From Ctena decussata (taxonomy: Eukaryota > Mollusca > Bivalvia > Lucinida > Lucinidae), in NCBI GenBank assembly GCA_963989385.1, contig OZ022511.1, positions 6,820,001-6,884,000 on the forward strand: DNA of 64,000 nucleotides. Reading direction: 5' to 3'. The notes under the pieces are model-generated. The model ran no database searches, was not told the DNA's origin, and worked only from the letters and a program-made list of their open reading frames with translations. Positions 12,357 to 22,899 of this stretch are shown one piece after another. A program made the position numbers and the translations under genes. Position 1 is the first letter of the stretch. Each line of letters starts with the position of its first letter.

Positions 12357-12562
12357 AGCCGCGACGCGAGAAACCCAACAAAGTGGTTGTGCATCCACCC
12401 AGTCTGATCAGAGTCTTCGCTGTCCGCATGAAGGTGGCTTAGACCCTTAGCTACCCTTTAAGCGCTTACCGACGAGTCTGATCAGATTGGGTGGATGCCC
12501 AGGCTGATCTGAGTCTGCGCTGGGCGCACAACCACATTGTTGGTTTTGTCGTGTCGCGGCTC
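12357..12562. mobile_element. Small TIR element (MITE), copy M2
   Basis: Best preserved of the family. Ends agccgcgac and gtcgcggct are inverted, followed inward by aaacccaaca / tgttggttt. Interior words gtctgatcag and gctgggcgcaca recur inverted. ATTTT precedes (12352-12356) and follows (12563-12567), a likely 5-bp target duplication. About 206 bp, no coding capacity. Confidence 0.8.
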
Positions 12563-13594
12563 ATTTTATTATGAGTTGAACTATTTTGGCGCTTCAATGA
12601 ATTTTCCAGCAATGAATATTGTAAAAACCCCAAAACAATGTAATTCGATGTACATCATTTTGGCACTGGGAAGTATCATAAAATGGTGTTAATGCTTTGG
12701 TGCCAAAACCACTTAAAGCTTTTTGTCTTCCTGTGGCACAGTTTAGCACAAGAATATTAAAAAATTGAAAATGCCAAAAAGAATCGTAATAATTATCAGT
12801 AATTAACACATAATTAGTGATGGTACAAGCAAGTGGAGATGTGACATTGATTTACTATTATAATTCTTATCTTCTACCCCAAGAACTTAAGTTGCAAACT
12901 GCATTTAGTATTTTTTATAATCTATCAAATATTTCAAATCGATTTTCTCTAATGTTTATGAAAATCAGGTAATGGGTGTTGGCCCTTAGAGGACGATATA
13001 CCAGTTGAATTTTTGTCCCAATCTATCAGACTGAAGAATTTTGGCAGGTTGACGCTTTTGTGTAAAACAATATTTTTACTTTTTATGTTATTAATATAAA
13101 AATTCCGTGTTAGGACAAATAGTCTCACATCAGACAGGAGACCATGGCACAAATAAGTGACACATAAACTTTGAAGTGCCAGTATCAAATCCCGGCATTT
13201 CAACTGGACAAAAATGATAAGAATTCATAGGAAAATGCATTGTTAATGACTATAAAGACAAGTATTGACAAGAGTTTCTTTTTATGTCTGATTTAAAAAT
13301 GACTGGACCACAATCAATTCAGCAAATTACGAATTCAAATGACTTCTACAGATTATGGTTACTCGGTGCGTAAAAAAACAACAACAAAAAACAAACTGAT
13401 GATGTTTTGCATAAAGTTTTGTAATATGTCAAATATTTATTTTAAATACAGTGGTCTTATCTTTCGTCGTTGTGTATCCAAACAGCTGCAGGTTTCCAAA
13501 TATCTACTGTGTAGGTGTTGGAATTGTACGTCACTGCTTCGGACAGGATCAATAGTCACACAATTGTTATTTGTCAGAATTAAAATCTTAAAGA

Positions 13595-14500
13595 GTCCCC
13601 TTTATCAGTTATTTCTGTTGCCAAGTTTACAAATAATTATGCTTTTGGAAGGAGTATATATGGCTTAAATTTTGTATGTTGTCTTCATTGGACATTGGTT
13701 TTCAAAATTATCAAAAGAAAAAATAAGTAGTGGAAATAGATCACAGTGACCTACTATCTGTTTAAGGGTCCAGTTTTAAGGAAATGTCAATATCATTAGA
13801 AACGCTGAACACATTCAGTCAGAATAAATCAGATTGATCTGTAAATGGAGGGTTTTTTTCAAATTTGAGCGATGGACAATCCAAGATGATCATCGGCTGC
13901 CGTTACTAAATGATAGCTAAAATGTGAACATGAGAATATCTCAAGAACATTGGAATGACACTGGACCAGTTTTGTGTCGGTATGATCCTTGCATGGAACT
14001 GTTTGATCTTTTCCTGACCTTTATGTCTTTTTATTTTTGTTTATTTTTTCGCAATTTGACATTGAAAGATGGCCGCCATCCGCCGTTATGAAATAGAGAA
14101 AATATGAAACACACACGATCTCATGAGCTATCAAATGGGTTTGGGCTGAATACGCGACAAAATGGTGCTTTTATCGAGTTCTAAATGTAAAGGTGCAAAG
14201 CAGAAAGCAGATGGGACATTGTGCTCCACAAAGTTCTTGTTTATTAGTTTTATCGACTAAAATATGGTTTGATGCAAAACGGAAATCAAAAACTATTTGA
14301 TGAATTGAGGAATAATTCTTTTTTTTTCAGATCAGCCTCGGTGTGCTGCAGAAAAATGAACAGTACAATGAATACATGACAGACATCTGTATGCTCCTCA
14401 ATCAGTACGTCCCTGGAGCCAGAGAAGAAAACAATTAAACTTCCCCAGAAAAAAAAACTTACCGGAGGGAACTACTTAACATTTGAACGGAATAAGCAGA
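13595..14500 (+). repeat. Dispersed repeat, copy 2 (pair with 330-2098)
   Basis: Uninterrupted copy of the repeat at 330-2098, same orientation. It supplies the empty site for two insertions in copy 1 and ends with the same short exon-like frame, here intact. Confidence 0.75.
14331..14438 (+). CDS. Intact short terminal exon candidate
   Basis: Thirty-five codons and a TAA stop follow a strong acceptor (ttttttttcag, 14320-14330). The protein reads LGVLQKNEQYNEY, then MTDICMLLNQYVPGAREENN. The two repeat copies (here and 1931-2039) differ at a handful of positions. No upstream exon is visible in the repeat, which contains about 730 bases of non-coding sequence before it. It resembles a short segment in DUF6589-type proteins as I recall them, but I cannot confirm this. 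It could be a fragment carried along inside the repeat. Confidence 0.35.
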   Translation: MSLGVLQKNEQYNEYMTDICMLLNQYVPGAREENN

Positions 14501-15173
14501 ATAATGCACAAGAGTCAGTGATCTCTTATAAATTCATTAATCCAGCGAAGGAAGTTTTTAAATAATGAGGTTCAGTTTGGGAATCCTGTTTTTAGGCATT
14601 ACGTTAGTCAGATATTGAGAAAGAAAGACTGAGACTGGAGTTTTGCATGTCTCCAATATTTCAAATATTTGGGCTCATGACCTACTTATAAGCAATTTTG
14701 CTTTAAACATTCTATTTCAGTAAATACTAAATGTCATGCCATGCAACTTGCCAGATAAATGGTGGTCCAGGAGAAAATTAACTTAGTTTTTATAATTTTG
14801 ATGAGAAGTGTTTCTTTTCATTAATATTAAACAATTTAGTTCTGTTAAGTGGTGCCAATGTTTCAGAGCGGCCATTTTGAATAAATGATGTAATCCTGCA
14901 TAAGTAATTAGGTCAAACTGTTTTGTTTTTGATGAAATTCTCTACAACTGGAATTTTTTCAGAATTTTCATATATTTTGATAAAGCTAGTGAATGAGTTT
15001 TTATCATATGGGTTATATTTCAAATTATGAATAATTCGTTTTTTAGAATTTAATGTTTTCAGGGTAATTTGGACCAATGAGAAAATATTATATGTATTTT
15101 CCCTTGAAATTTTATTAATTTCCTATGTTGGAATAGTCCATTATTTGTTTTTTTGGACTCTACCATTAATATG

Positions 15174-15181
15174 TATAAAAG
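15174..15181 (+). promoter_or_regulatory. TATA box
   Basis: TATAAAAG, about 100 bp after a CCAAT word in ggaccaatgag (15068-15078). The sequence 30 bases on (ctgaattcactctgca) has an initiator-like tcactct. Probably the promoter of the LTR-like block. Confidence 0.5.
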
Positions 15182-15448
15182 AGCCTGCTGGACCAGCTGA
15201 ATTCACTCTGCAGATTTGAGCTGTGAGATCTACAGCAAGAGCAAAAACTTAGAAATACTGAGGGGTTAATTTTTCACAAAAAAATAACTTTGTTTTACAT
15301 AAAGAATAATAACTTAGTTTTGGAAAAGAATTAGGTAAGAAGATTGTTCTGGGTCGTTTGAATAGTTTATTTAGTTTGTATTTAGTTTTGGTTTAAATGC
15401 TGAGTATTTTCAACAAAGAACTTAAATGAACATATTTTTCATGTCAGG

Positions 15449-15935
15449 CAGGGAGATTCCCTAAGAATGGATGAATGATCTAATTCACCTGACAATGGAA
15501 TATCTGTGAGCAGAAACTTTTTAAAGTTTGCACAAAGAAAATAGATATTAGCAATCAGAATAATTTTGATTTATTTTGAGATATTATAAAATAAACAGAT
15601 TTTCAGTTTTCTTGCTGTCATATATGAAGGGAGTGATACTTCCTAGAATGCAAGATTTGCATTTGGCAGTTAAGGCTACTGAACTGAATAATTTTGGGGT
15701 GAAACTTTATTTCTGAGACTCAGACAATTAAATATTGTGATTTTAAATTCCTTTTTATTGAATTTACAAGATGATGCTTTCAGCTCATGAAGGGAGAGGT
15801 TCTCCCAAAAGTAATGTGTTGTAATGTGAGCATTGTAATGTAAATTTCAACATCATTTAATTCTATCAGTGAAAATTGAGTCCACCTTTTTGTCTTTTGT
15901 CACTGCACTATGAAAGGAGAGATCTTCCTTGAAGC
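15449..15935. repeat. Four dispersed hairpin motifs at ~120-180-bp spacing
   Basis: Short imperfect hairpins gggagattccct (15451), gggagtgatacttcct (15630), gggagaggttctccc (15794) and ggagagatcttcct (15916). Each is preceded by atgaa-like sequence and followed by a-aatg-like sequence. They look like units of an old tandem repeat in which the hairpin has been kept. Related hairpins lie at 26255 and 26478 in the second LTR-like block. Confidence 0.5.
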
Positions 15936-16405
15936 ATGCGATGGGCAGTGCGTAGTGACAGGGGATACAAAGTCAGCAATTGAGTTTTTGGTTATTATCA
16001 AAAACTAAAAGATACCACGAAATTCAAAGCAAACAAAGAACATTCAGATCCCCTGACTTTCTTTCTAACTTTGTATAACTCTCCAAAACCTGATTTCATT
16101 GATCATAAGCTATATATATGAAATTTTAAATCCCTCCCTCACTTTAAGGTCCATATTGCCCTACAATATAAGGCTGGCATTAGTTAGATTTTTGTATACT
16201 TTGTGTTTTATATTCATTTAGTTAGCTTTTTGGCTTAATTAGACATATGCTTTGTAGATTATATATTCTTTAGAATTAGATAAAAATTAACTGCAAACCA
16301 CTCTTCGTCTTAATTTCTTTTACCAAAGTACCAAGGTTTGACTTATACCTTGAGGTGTTACAAAAAAGATTATCCGCTTGCCTGATTGTACGGTTAAACA
16401 ATCGG

Positions 16406-16420
16406 TGGTGTCATCCTGAC
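16406..16420 (+). other. Putative primer-binding site of LTR-like block 1
   Basis: tggtgtcatcctgac lies four bases after ...taaacaatc. tggtgtc is a common start of LTR-retroelement primer-binding sites. The second block has tggtgtcggcatcc at 26914. Placement is inference. Confidence 0.35.
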
Positions 16421-17069
16421 AGATATTTTTCCGTAATGTAAAATAAGGTATTGTAGTCACCAGGCCTGCAGACCTGTTTAAATCTGAGACTCACCCCCCA
16501 CACAGGTTATCATCAGTCCCGAACATGTTTTTATCCTGTCAAAGGCAATTAGACCAATATTTCATGTTGAATGTTAAGTTAATTATAATGTCTTTATTTT
16601 CGACATAAGAACTTTTTTATCTGATTTATCATCCACAGATGTTGGACTTGCTTTCTTGTTAGCTGGTTTGGAATACATTTGTATTTGCCCAGCATTTCTC
16701 CTGGTTGTTATATTGTTGAATTTCCTAAGAGGGTTTGAAGTCATGTAATTATTAATTGCTTATGGTAAAAAATGTTTTCAGAAACAAGAACAATTTTCTG
16801 TCATGTTTTATTGAGAGAGCAGATTATTTTGCAGTCTGCCTTCAAACACTATTGTTAATTTTTGGTAAGGACAGATGATTCTTAGGAGTGACACCTATAA
16901 AAACATCAAATAGTGTATAGAAAAAGCAGAACTTTCGCAAGCTAATTGGCTCCCAGGACTACTGAATGAACTTGATGAAACCAACTCAGTGCTAGCTTAT
17001 GTAACATTACGTGATGTTGATTCTGTACCTATCCACATGCTAGCCGTCACATTACACTAGCCACGTTTA

Positions 17070-18231
17070 TGTGGCTGTCACACAGTGACGTATAGCATCA
17101 GCGTATGCCGACGTATGAGAAATTTAGTAAACACGCTGGTGTACGTTGAATAAGTTAGGGGTACGTTATGAACAAGTTACGAGTACGCTCAAATACGTTG
17201 GTATACGTTGTTGTACGTCGAATGCGGCCCAAAATTTTGTGCATGCATAAAATTTTCAGCGTACGCCGACGTATTGTTTATAAGTTAGTCATAAGTTTGG
17301 TGTACGCAACAGGTAAGTTATGCGTACGTTCATGCACGTAACTTGTAAGTTAATCATACGTTGACATACATCGGCAGCCAGCAGGTCCATTGTGGAGCTT
17401 ACGCGTAACTTATTTCTAACTTATAGGTAACTTACCTGTAACTTATACCGAACGTATCCAGAACGTATCCAACCTATGCCTGACGACCTTAGAACTTATT
17501 CAACGTATCACGAACGCACTGAGCGTGTTTAGGTAACATATCCGCCAGCGACCTGGGCTTCAGCTATATATATTGGATACAGATCAGCAATTCATCACTT
17601 TTAAATAAGGAATCTTCTTGGACCGCTTCTGCTTGTCGTTTTGGGGCTTGAGAGGGGGTTAATACTTCAGATGCCACCACAGCTGCTGCAGATGCCGCCA
17701 CGGATACCACTAAAGAGGCATTGGAGTCTGTGCGAGAGGGAGGTTTGCTACCATCGTAGGCACGGCAGTCGGGTGATGATAGGGACGACGGTAGCCGGTA
17801 GGCATGCAGGTGGTCAGCTACTACCTGCAAAGTTCTCTAATTTTCGTTTTTTAGGCATGTCCATCGATCCACGTCCACTACAATAAAAAGTGTTGTAGAG
17901 AGCCGTCGCTTTACATCTGATCGTCGAAGCACGCTCCAACACGCTATACATAAGGTCGGCGTAAGTTAGACTAACGTTGTGCATGCGTTCGGCATAAGAC
18001 AAGAACGCTACAGATACGCTGGGAACACGCTGTTATACGCTTGTATAAGTTATGCATACGTTAGGGATAAGTTGTGAATAAGTTATTTATACGTTTCAGT
18101 ACGCTATGTGTGCGTTCCAAAACCGGCTGCTGTTTGATGTTTTAATTTATCTCCAGCGTATGCCAGCGTATTGGATAAATTTTTCATACGTTGGCATACG
18201 TTGTCTGAAACGTTGTAGTGTGACAGGGCCT
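17070..18231. mobile_element. Fold-back element, 1.16 kb, TTA target duplication
   Basis: Inserted in copy B. TTA lies at 17067-17069 and again at 18232-18234. Removing one TTA and the element restores a continuous frame (codons for PR-L-PNSTF). The ends are inverted: tgtggctgtcacac on the left against aggccctgtcacac as the complement of the right. Most of the body is short cgta, taagtta and tacgtt words in both orientations (17090-17545 and 17905-18215), so the two halves can pair loosely. The centre (17560-17890) is different and GC-richer. A 3-bp TTA duplication is typical of PIF/Harbinger elements, so a non-autonomous Harbinger-type fold-back is the best guess. Confidence 0.8.
17564..18002 (-). 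pseudogene. Reverse-strand coding-like core of the fold-back element
   Basis: On the minus strand two frames meet in the non-repetitive centre. 17814-18002 ends DMPKKRKLENFAGSS with an NLS-like PKKRK. 17564-17830 is 88 codons rich in Ser and Ala with PSRTDSNASLV and PSQAPKRQAEAVQ. They overlap with a frame change. The centre has no cgta word array, so it may be a captured gene fragment or the rest of a transposon gene. No family is recognised. Confidence 0.3.
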
Positions 18232-18312
18232 TTACCAAATAGTACATTCAAGAATAATGTTTATGTGATGCTGGAGAAACCGGGAAAACATCTGAAGTCA
18301 GAACTGTATTGT

Positions 18313-18513
18313 CAGAACCCTAGATAAGAGGGAGTATTTTGTGATAATTAGGGATACTTTTTGTTAATTCTGCATAAAAACCTATGTTGTGACCCCTCAT
18401 CTGAACCGTCTCGACGAGACGGTTCAGATGAGGGGTCACAACATATGGTTTCAATAAAAATAAAACTATTATCCCTCAATTATCATCAAATACCCCTCTT
18501 ATCGAGAGCTCTG
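18313..18513. mobile_element. 201-bp palindromic MITE with ATTGT duplication
   Basis: ATTGT flanks it at 18308-18312 and 18514-18518. The ends are inverted (cagaaccctagataagaggg against cagagctctcgataagaggg). The two halves pair along their whole length and meet in a perfect 30-base arm with a single central A (about 18384-18444, around ccgtctcgacgagacgg). It interrupts copy B between KSELYC and the next coding stretch. No coding capacity. Confidence 0.85.
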
Positions 18514-19143
18514 ATTGTATAACCAAAGTGATTGAAAAGTTAGAGGTGGCTTTTGACTACAATGATATGCCTATTTTTACTGCACTCTCACCCTGTATTG
18601 GTAGAAATGACTACATTCCAAAGTACATTGGAATATCCCATGAACAATGGCTTAATACCATTCTCAGCAACGAAGTGTACAAAACGGGTCTGTTCACCAT
18701 CACAAGAGATCCAGTAACTAGCTGAGTCACAGACATCAAATTGAAAGAAGACCAGTATGTAACTTTGGTGAAAAAACGGCATTGCCCAAAATACCTGAAT
18801 GACAAAATGTTAAATTGCCAGGAAGTCCGCCAGATAAGTATAAAGTTATCAGGAAAACCATTTAGAAGCACGCAACTATGGATGCTCCCCGTTGTCAGCC
18901 GTGAAACGTGTTGCCCATTTAAATCAAAGTAACGAAAACTACCTCATGACAGTTTGTAAATACAATTCAGATTTGCCAGATTTTCTGAACAATGGTGGTT
19001 TACGTAAGAATGCGGATGGCGACATTGTCTATTGAATAAATGCCAAGAATGTTTGAAAAGACCCATCTTTATAAAATTATACAAGTACAGAATTTAGCAA
19101 TAAATTTACGAAGGTATATATATATGTGCTAAGTTGATTCAAT

Positions 19144-19800
19144 TTGGTATGGCAAAAGATAGGAAAATTCTCAGGAAATGTCACAATTCCTGAAGATTCC
19201 CCGAATGAGAACAAGTATGATGGAGCAATTGGCAATGAGGCGGAGATGAACAAGCATATACTAAAGAATGCTGAATATGTTTTTCAAAAGTATATTCATC
19301 AAGACTTCCCTAAAACACCAGAACAAGTCAATCAGTCCAACAACAGTGTCTGCCATATTTGTAAAAACAGCTATAAGGACGCTCCTACATTCGAGAAACA
19401 TGTGTGAGGTAATGGTATGTCAGCTGACGACGCTGGAACAAGCCAAGAAACATCATCAAAAAAGAGAAAGGATAATTATAGTAAAGTGAGTCTAACACTG
19501 GGATTATTGAAACTTAATCATGATGATTCAATTCGAATGGGTGATAGTGAACGGATGTAACATATGGACAAAGTACTGTACTTGTTTTATAATGCATATG
19601 GCATTCTTGATACACTGCTTCAAACTATTGTGTTGTTGAGTGAGAGACAATTCAGAATAGGACAGTTAACATTAGTGGTAAAGTTGACAGATATCTTCCA
19701 AATGATCTAGACCGAGAACACTGCAATCGCACCTTTAAGGATGAAGCTAACAGCTATAGGGTTTTGTTTACTGACAAACTGGTTTCAAGATTGAGAAAAA
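19144..19800 (+). pseudogene. DUF6589-like gene fragment downstream of copy B
   Basis: Frame 19144-19407 reads GKFSGNVTIPEDSP, then a C2H2-type start CHICKNSYKDAPTFEKH. A frame change leads to DNYSKVSLTLGLLKLNHDDS, a stop, then LYLFYNAYGILDTLLQTIVL. Near 19670-19790 it reads LPNDLDREHCNRTFKDEANS. The order 'LTLGLL..DAI..GDGERV', 'Y..ALLLL' and 'DL.LEHLNR' is that of DUF6589 proteins as I know them. The equivalent segment downstream of copy E is at 30191-30406. It starts 85 bases after nuclease-like copy B ends and has the same orientation. Confidence 0.55.
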
Positions 19801-19804
19801 TCAG

Positions 19805-20320
19805 CCCCATCCCTAAAGACTAGTACAAGGAATGCAAGGTCAAAGGCAATGGGAAGTTCCTATGCACTGTATGTGTCCACCATAGAACTTCTAGCTGATG
19901 CCCCAGGGATCTCCAGGTGTCTCAACACGTTTTGGCTGTCGAGTCCTCATCCTTGCTTCATCACAGTCTTATCTTGATTATAATTGTTGGCCGTGATGAC
20001 TCTCTGATGAGTTAGGAGACCTCCATACGAACCGAACTACCAACTAATTGTGTGCACCGCAGCGGATGGTGAGGGTGAAGGTTTGGGGCCAGGAAAACCG
20101 GTTTAAACCCCCAGTAGTTATTACTGACCATCCCAAGGCGGTACTTTCGTTGCGGTTGCGGTTTTATGTTCGGTGCTGTTTAATTTATTGTGTTCTCATT
20201 TTATACCTTCTGTAATAAAAATAGAAAATAGGTGAAAATAGTTGTTAAATGTTTTTCGTATAATTTGCTTAGTCTGTTGTAACCCTTCTGTTGATATAAA
20301 CTATTTAGTTCAGTAAAGAT
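19805..20320. other. No gene seen
   Basis: Non-coding. A moderately GC-rich stretch at 19890-20170 is followed by an AT-rich one. No repeat partner is found in the window. Confidence 0.35.
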
Positions 20321-20480
20321 AGCTGAGTTGCCACCTATTTGGGAAAGAGCTGCTGACTCGGCTTATCACTTGTAATTTATTGTTTGTTGGGATGTCTTTG
20401 TCAATCTTTCCCTTTGATGTTGGGGATAGGGTTTGGGATCTTATTCAGTCAGTTCCTGAAGTGTAGTTACTCTTTAAATT
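20318..20480 (+). repeat. About 160-bp interspersed repeat, copy 1
   Basis: Begins agatagctgagttgccacc and ends gtagttactctttaaat. The same sequence occurs at 25994-26143 (left part missing) and 58202-58370, and a 66-base part in reverse at 57417-57482. Class unknown; it codes for nothing evident. Confidence 0.85.
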
Positions 20481-20849
20481 TGCAAGTTCCCACCTATCTG
20501 GAGAGCAGAACAAAACGGAGTAAAGGAGTAAATCGGAAGCGCATTATCAAGTCGCGTATACAATCTGTAAGAACTGGGCGCCAGGCAAAGAAAGAAAACA
20601 GAAAATAGTAATGAAGAAACAAAAATTGTTGCGTACTTTTCCTCAGGAAAAACATCTGCTAAACTGTTTTAAAAGCAATCAGCTCTAAATAAAAATTAAT
20701 TCAAGCATGTGGAAATATCCTGTCACATAACTAGTACTTTGCCTTAACATGTATTCCCAGAAATATCACAAGCTCCAAGCAGCGAAGAAATAAGTACACC
20801 ACAGTATTAGGCCATAACATTTACAATAAAGATGTAATAAACTAAACGG

Positions 20850-21615
20850 ATACGGGGGAGAAACTAGTCAGTACATTTCTTGCTGCAAATATTACCAAAC
20901 GAACATCAAACAAAAATTGTAAATGTAATTGTTGACTGTAAACTGATAGTGAAGAAAGACTTCACTGGTATAGTTATTGCGAATTTAAGGAGTAGTGCTA
21001 GTGCGTACCAATTATTCATTACGTCAGTGCAACACCTGAAATCATTAGCAGTGGAACTGCAGAAATAGCAGACCTAAAGCAACGGAAGGGAGAAGCTAAA
21101 ATGGCTGTTACTGACTGGTTGAAAGAATTAATGAATGAATTAATAAATGGTTGTTATGATGTAAGGTTTGTCATATCAGCCGATATTGCTGTCAGATACA
21201 TGCGTCTCGATGTTGTAAGTACCCTGTATGTAAAAGATGCAATTAATTAATACAAAATTCCTGTATGTGTGGTGTCCCCAAAGCAGCTAAAAAACAGGTG
21301 TTTATAATATATCAGCATTCTTTCATTGCTTGAACACTACTATAAAGACAATGCAATCAAACCTGAATTGGCATTTACAGTATGGAAAGGCGGGAATGAC
21401 TTTGTTTCAAACTTGTATTATGTGTCTCATGATATGGTATGAAGGAGTGTTTCGCAAAATGCGCATTTCAAAATGGCACTGTAATAAGCTGAAAATGGAC
21501 ATGTCTTTTTTAACAAAAACCTGACTGTTGAGCTAATTTTCACACCTCAAAGTGGCGCAGAGAGAAAACAACAGCTAACTTCTACACCTAAGGGAAGAAT
21601 AGATTGGATTTTCTG
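20850..21615 (+). pseudogene. PIN/FEN1-XRN-like nuclease family, copy C
   Basis: Strongly decayed. In different frames it shows LAANIT and VDCKLIVKKDFTG (20875-20965), then LKQRKGEAKMAVTDWLKEL (21070-21130), SADIAVRYMRLDVV (21178-21217), KPELAFTVWKGGNDFVSNLY (21360-21415) and STPKGRID near 21585. The order is that of copy A. The frame changes several times and at least two stops fall inside. GGND is kept, whereas GDID has become ADIA. Confidence 0.5.
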
Positions 21616-21770
21616 AGATTGAAACGCTGTGAGAAGCATAAACAGAATTATCCTTTGCTCTATAATTAAATTAGATTTTCTGAGACTGAAACGCTGTGAG
21701 AAGCATGAGCAAGATCGCCCCTTGCTTCGTCTTTTTCATAAAGTTTCTGGAGTCCATATAACATATTGTG
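21597..21770 (+). repeat. Tandem duplication with coding-like sequence
   Basis: The stretch gattttctgag..gaaacgctgtgagaagcat occurs at about 21607-21640 and again at 21667-21700, a ~60-bp tandem duplication. In frame both give DFLRLKRCEKH. The second copy continues EQDRPLLRLFHKVSG. It may be the end of copy C or of another gene. Confidence 0.45.
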
Positions 21771-21939
21771 GCTGACAATATTATTGATTTAGAGAACGCC
21801 TCCATTTAAGAAACGCGAGACAGATGGAATGCAGCTAGTTTGGCATTTGTCAAGGACGGTGCCACAAAGAACGTTGCATTCTGTTTGCTCTAAGGATCAT
21901 GCAGCATTGCGATGAAATAGTAGCCATCTAACTGGCCGA

Positions 21940-22140
21940 TACACTGGAGGCTTACAGGGCTATACATTACTGCTATCAGTTGTGGAATCATCTCTGCCGT
22001 TTTTGTTTCTTAATGGTGCATCTTCTTATGCAAGCTTCTGTGTAAAACTAATGAATGAGCATCACAGGGCATGGCCTTGCCTATTGACATTTCGACCAGC
22101 TTTCATGTTTTCTTTATTCAGTGCTTTTTATTGACCGATA
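21940..22140 (+). pseudogene. Unrecognised coding-like stretch
   Basis: A frame open for about 60 codons without ATG: LLLSVVESSLPFLFLNGASS then YASFCVKLMNEHHRAW. No family assigned. It could be a piece of the DUF6589-like gene expected downstream of copy C, but I see no matching segment in the other copies. Confidence 0.25.
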
Positions 22141-22544
22141 AAAAAGGGGATATCAAAATAAATCTTACTATTAACCCAACTCATGCACCAGTATATAACA
22201 CAAAAACTTAACAGTTATAAATAAAGCCAGACATGAGAAGGCGTGAATGGATTCATTGTGTGGTTACTCCCTATTACACCACCAATTTGAATTTGTCCTT
22301 TTGCCTATTACAATGGTAAGACATGAAGAAAGTTTTAGGAAAACAAATGCTTATGAGATGTACATATACTTCCAACACAGAACTAAAAAAGCAAAAAGAA
22401 ATAGTGAAACATTGAGGAAAAATATAATAATATGAATAAAATTGGAAGAAAAAAATGTTGGAGTTATTAAAACTGACAAAACAAGACAAAATAAATAAAT
22501 AAATAAAAAAACAAACAAAAAAAAAACGTTCAAACGTTCTCTTC

Positions 22545-22890
22545 GGGCAGCTCAACCGTGGAAGGGAGTATTCGATGTTCGGATACCTTATCTGAAACTT
22601 CCACGACTTCCGATAATGGTTGCATCACAGAAAATGACGACCAGTAGAATTCCGGCCCGGGCTCGGAGTCGGAGAAGAACCATGCGTGAGGGCCGGGGCC
22701 CCTGGCGGGTTGGCACAGACCATTTGTGGATGAAAATGAACACCAACAGAATTCCAGCCCGCGGTCGAACGAAGAACCCTGCGGGAACCATTTGGTGACA
22801 GAGGAACCGGGGACAACAGAAGCGCCGATGGAGATGGTGCCTAATCCCAGTGAGACAAGAGTCGTGTTCATCGATGACTGGGTCCTATGA
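22545..22890 (+). pseudogene. GC-rich, acidic Ser/Glu/Pro-rich coding fragment
   Basis: A forward frame from about 22545 reads SSGSSTVEGSI, then ENDDQ, a stop, NSGPGSESEKNHA, later DENEHQQNSSPRSNEEP, then VTEEPGTTEAPMEMV. Two units are related (22629-22688 and 22731-22786), both with aattccggcc/aattccagcc. GC content is far above the surroundings. A reverse frame over the same DNA (22530-22940) starts with a hydrophobic stretch. Neither is recognised; the acidic forward reading has the more natural composition. Confidence 0.3.
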
Positions 22891-22899
22891 ACAACTGTA

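Larger units (their letters stand above)
10300..13590. other. No gene seen; two small-element remnants inside
   Basis: AT-rich non-coding sequence apart from the MITE at 12357-12562 and degraded relatives at 11297-11640. The short frames in it (up to 109 codons at 13339) have no family resemblance. Confidence 0.4.
14740..16405 (+). mobile_element. LTR-like block, copy 1 (approximate left edge)
   Basis: Non-coding block with a CCAAT word (about 15072), a TATA box (15174), a run of four hairpin motifs (15449-15935) and a putative primer-binding site just past its right edge (16406). A diverged relative at about 25400-26913 shares the hairpin motifs, the word gaattagataaa, a tcttttacc/tcaaa stretch and the end ...aaaca followed by tggtgtc. 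This layout fits a long LTR of a retroelement, but no gag or pol follows and the left edge is not defined. A solo LTR or another repeat class remains possible. Confidence 0.4.
16885..19060 (+). pseudogene. PIN/FEN1-XRN-like nuclease family, copy B
   Basis: Coding remnants in three pieces. Before the fold-back element (16885-17069): EKAELSQANWL, then RDVDSVPIHMLAV, equivalent to copy A QRKGEGEM..DWI and GEIDAVYI. Between the two insertions (18232-18312): LPNSTFKNNVYVMLEKPGK. After the MITE (18514-19060): ALSPCIGRNDYIPKYIGISH, one in-frame TGA at 18723, a frameshift near 18885, then VAHLNQSNENYLMTV and GGLRKNADGDIVY with a stop. The order matches copy A throughout. GGND is altered to GRND here. 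The coding sequence resumes cleanly across each insertion, which defines their ends. Confidence 0.6.
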
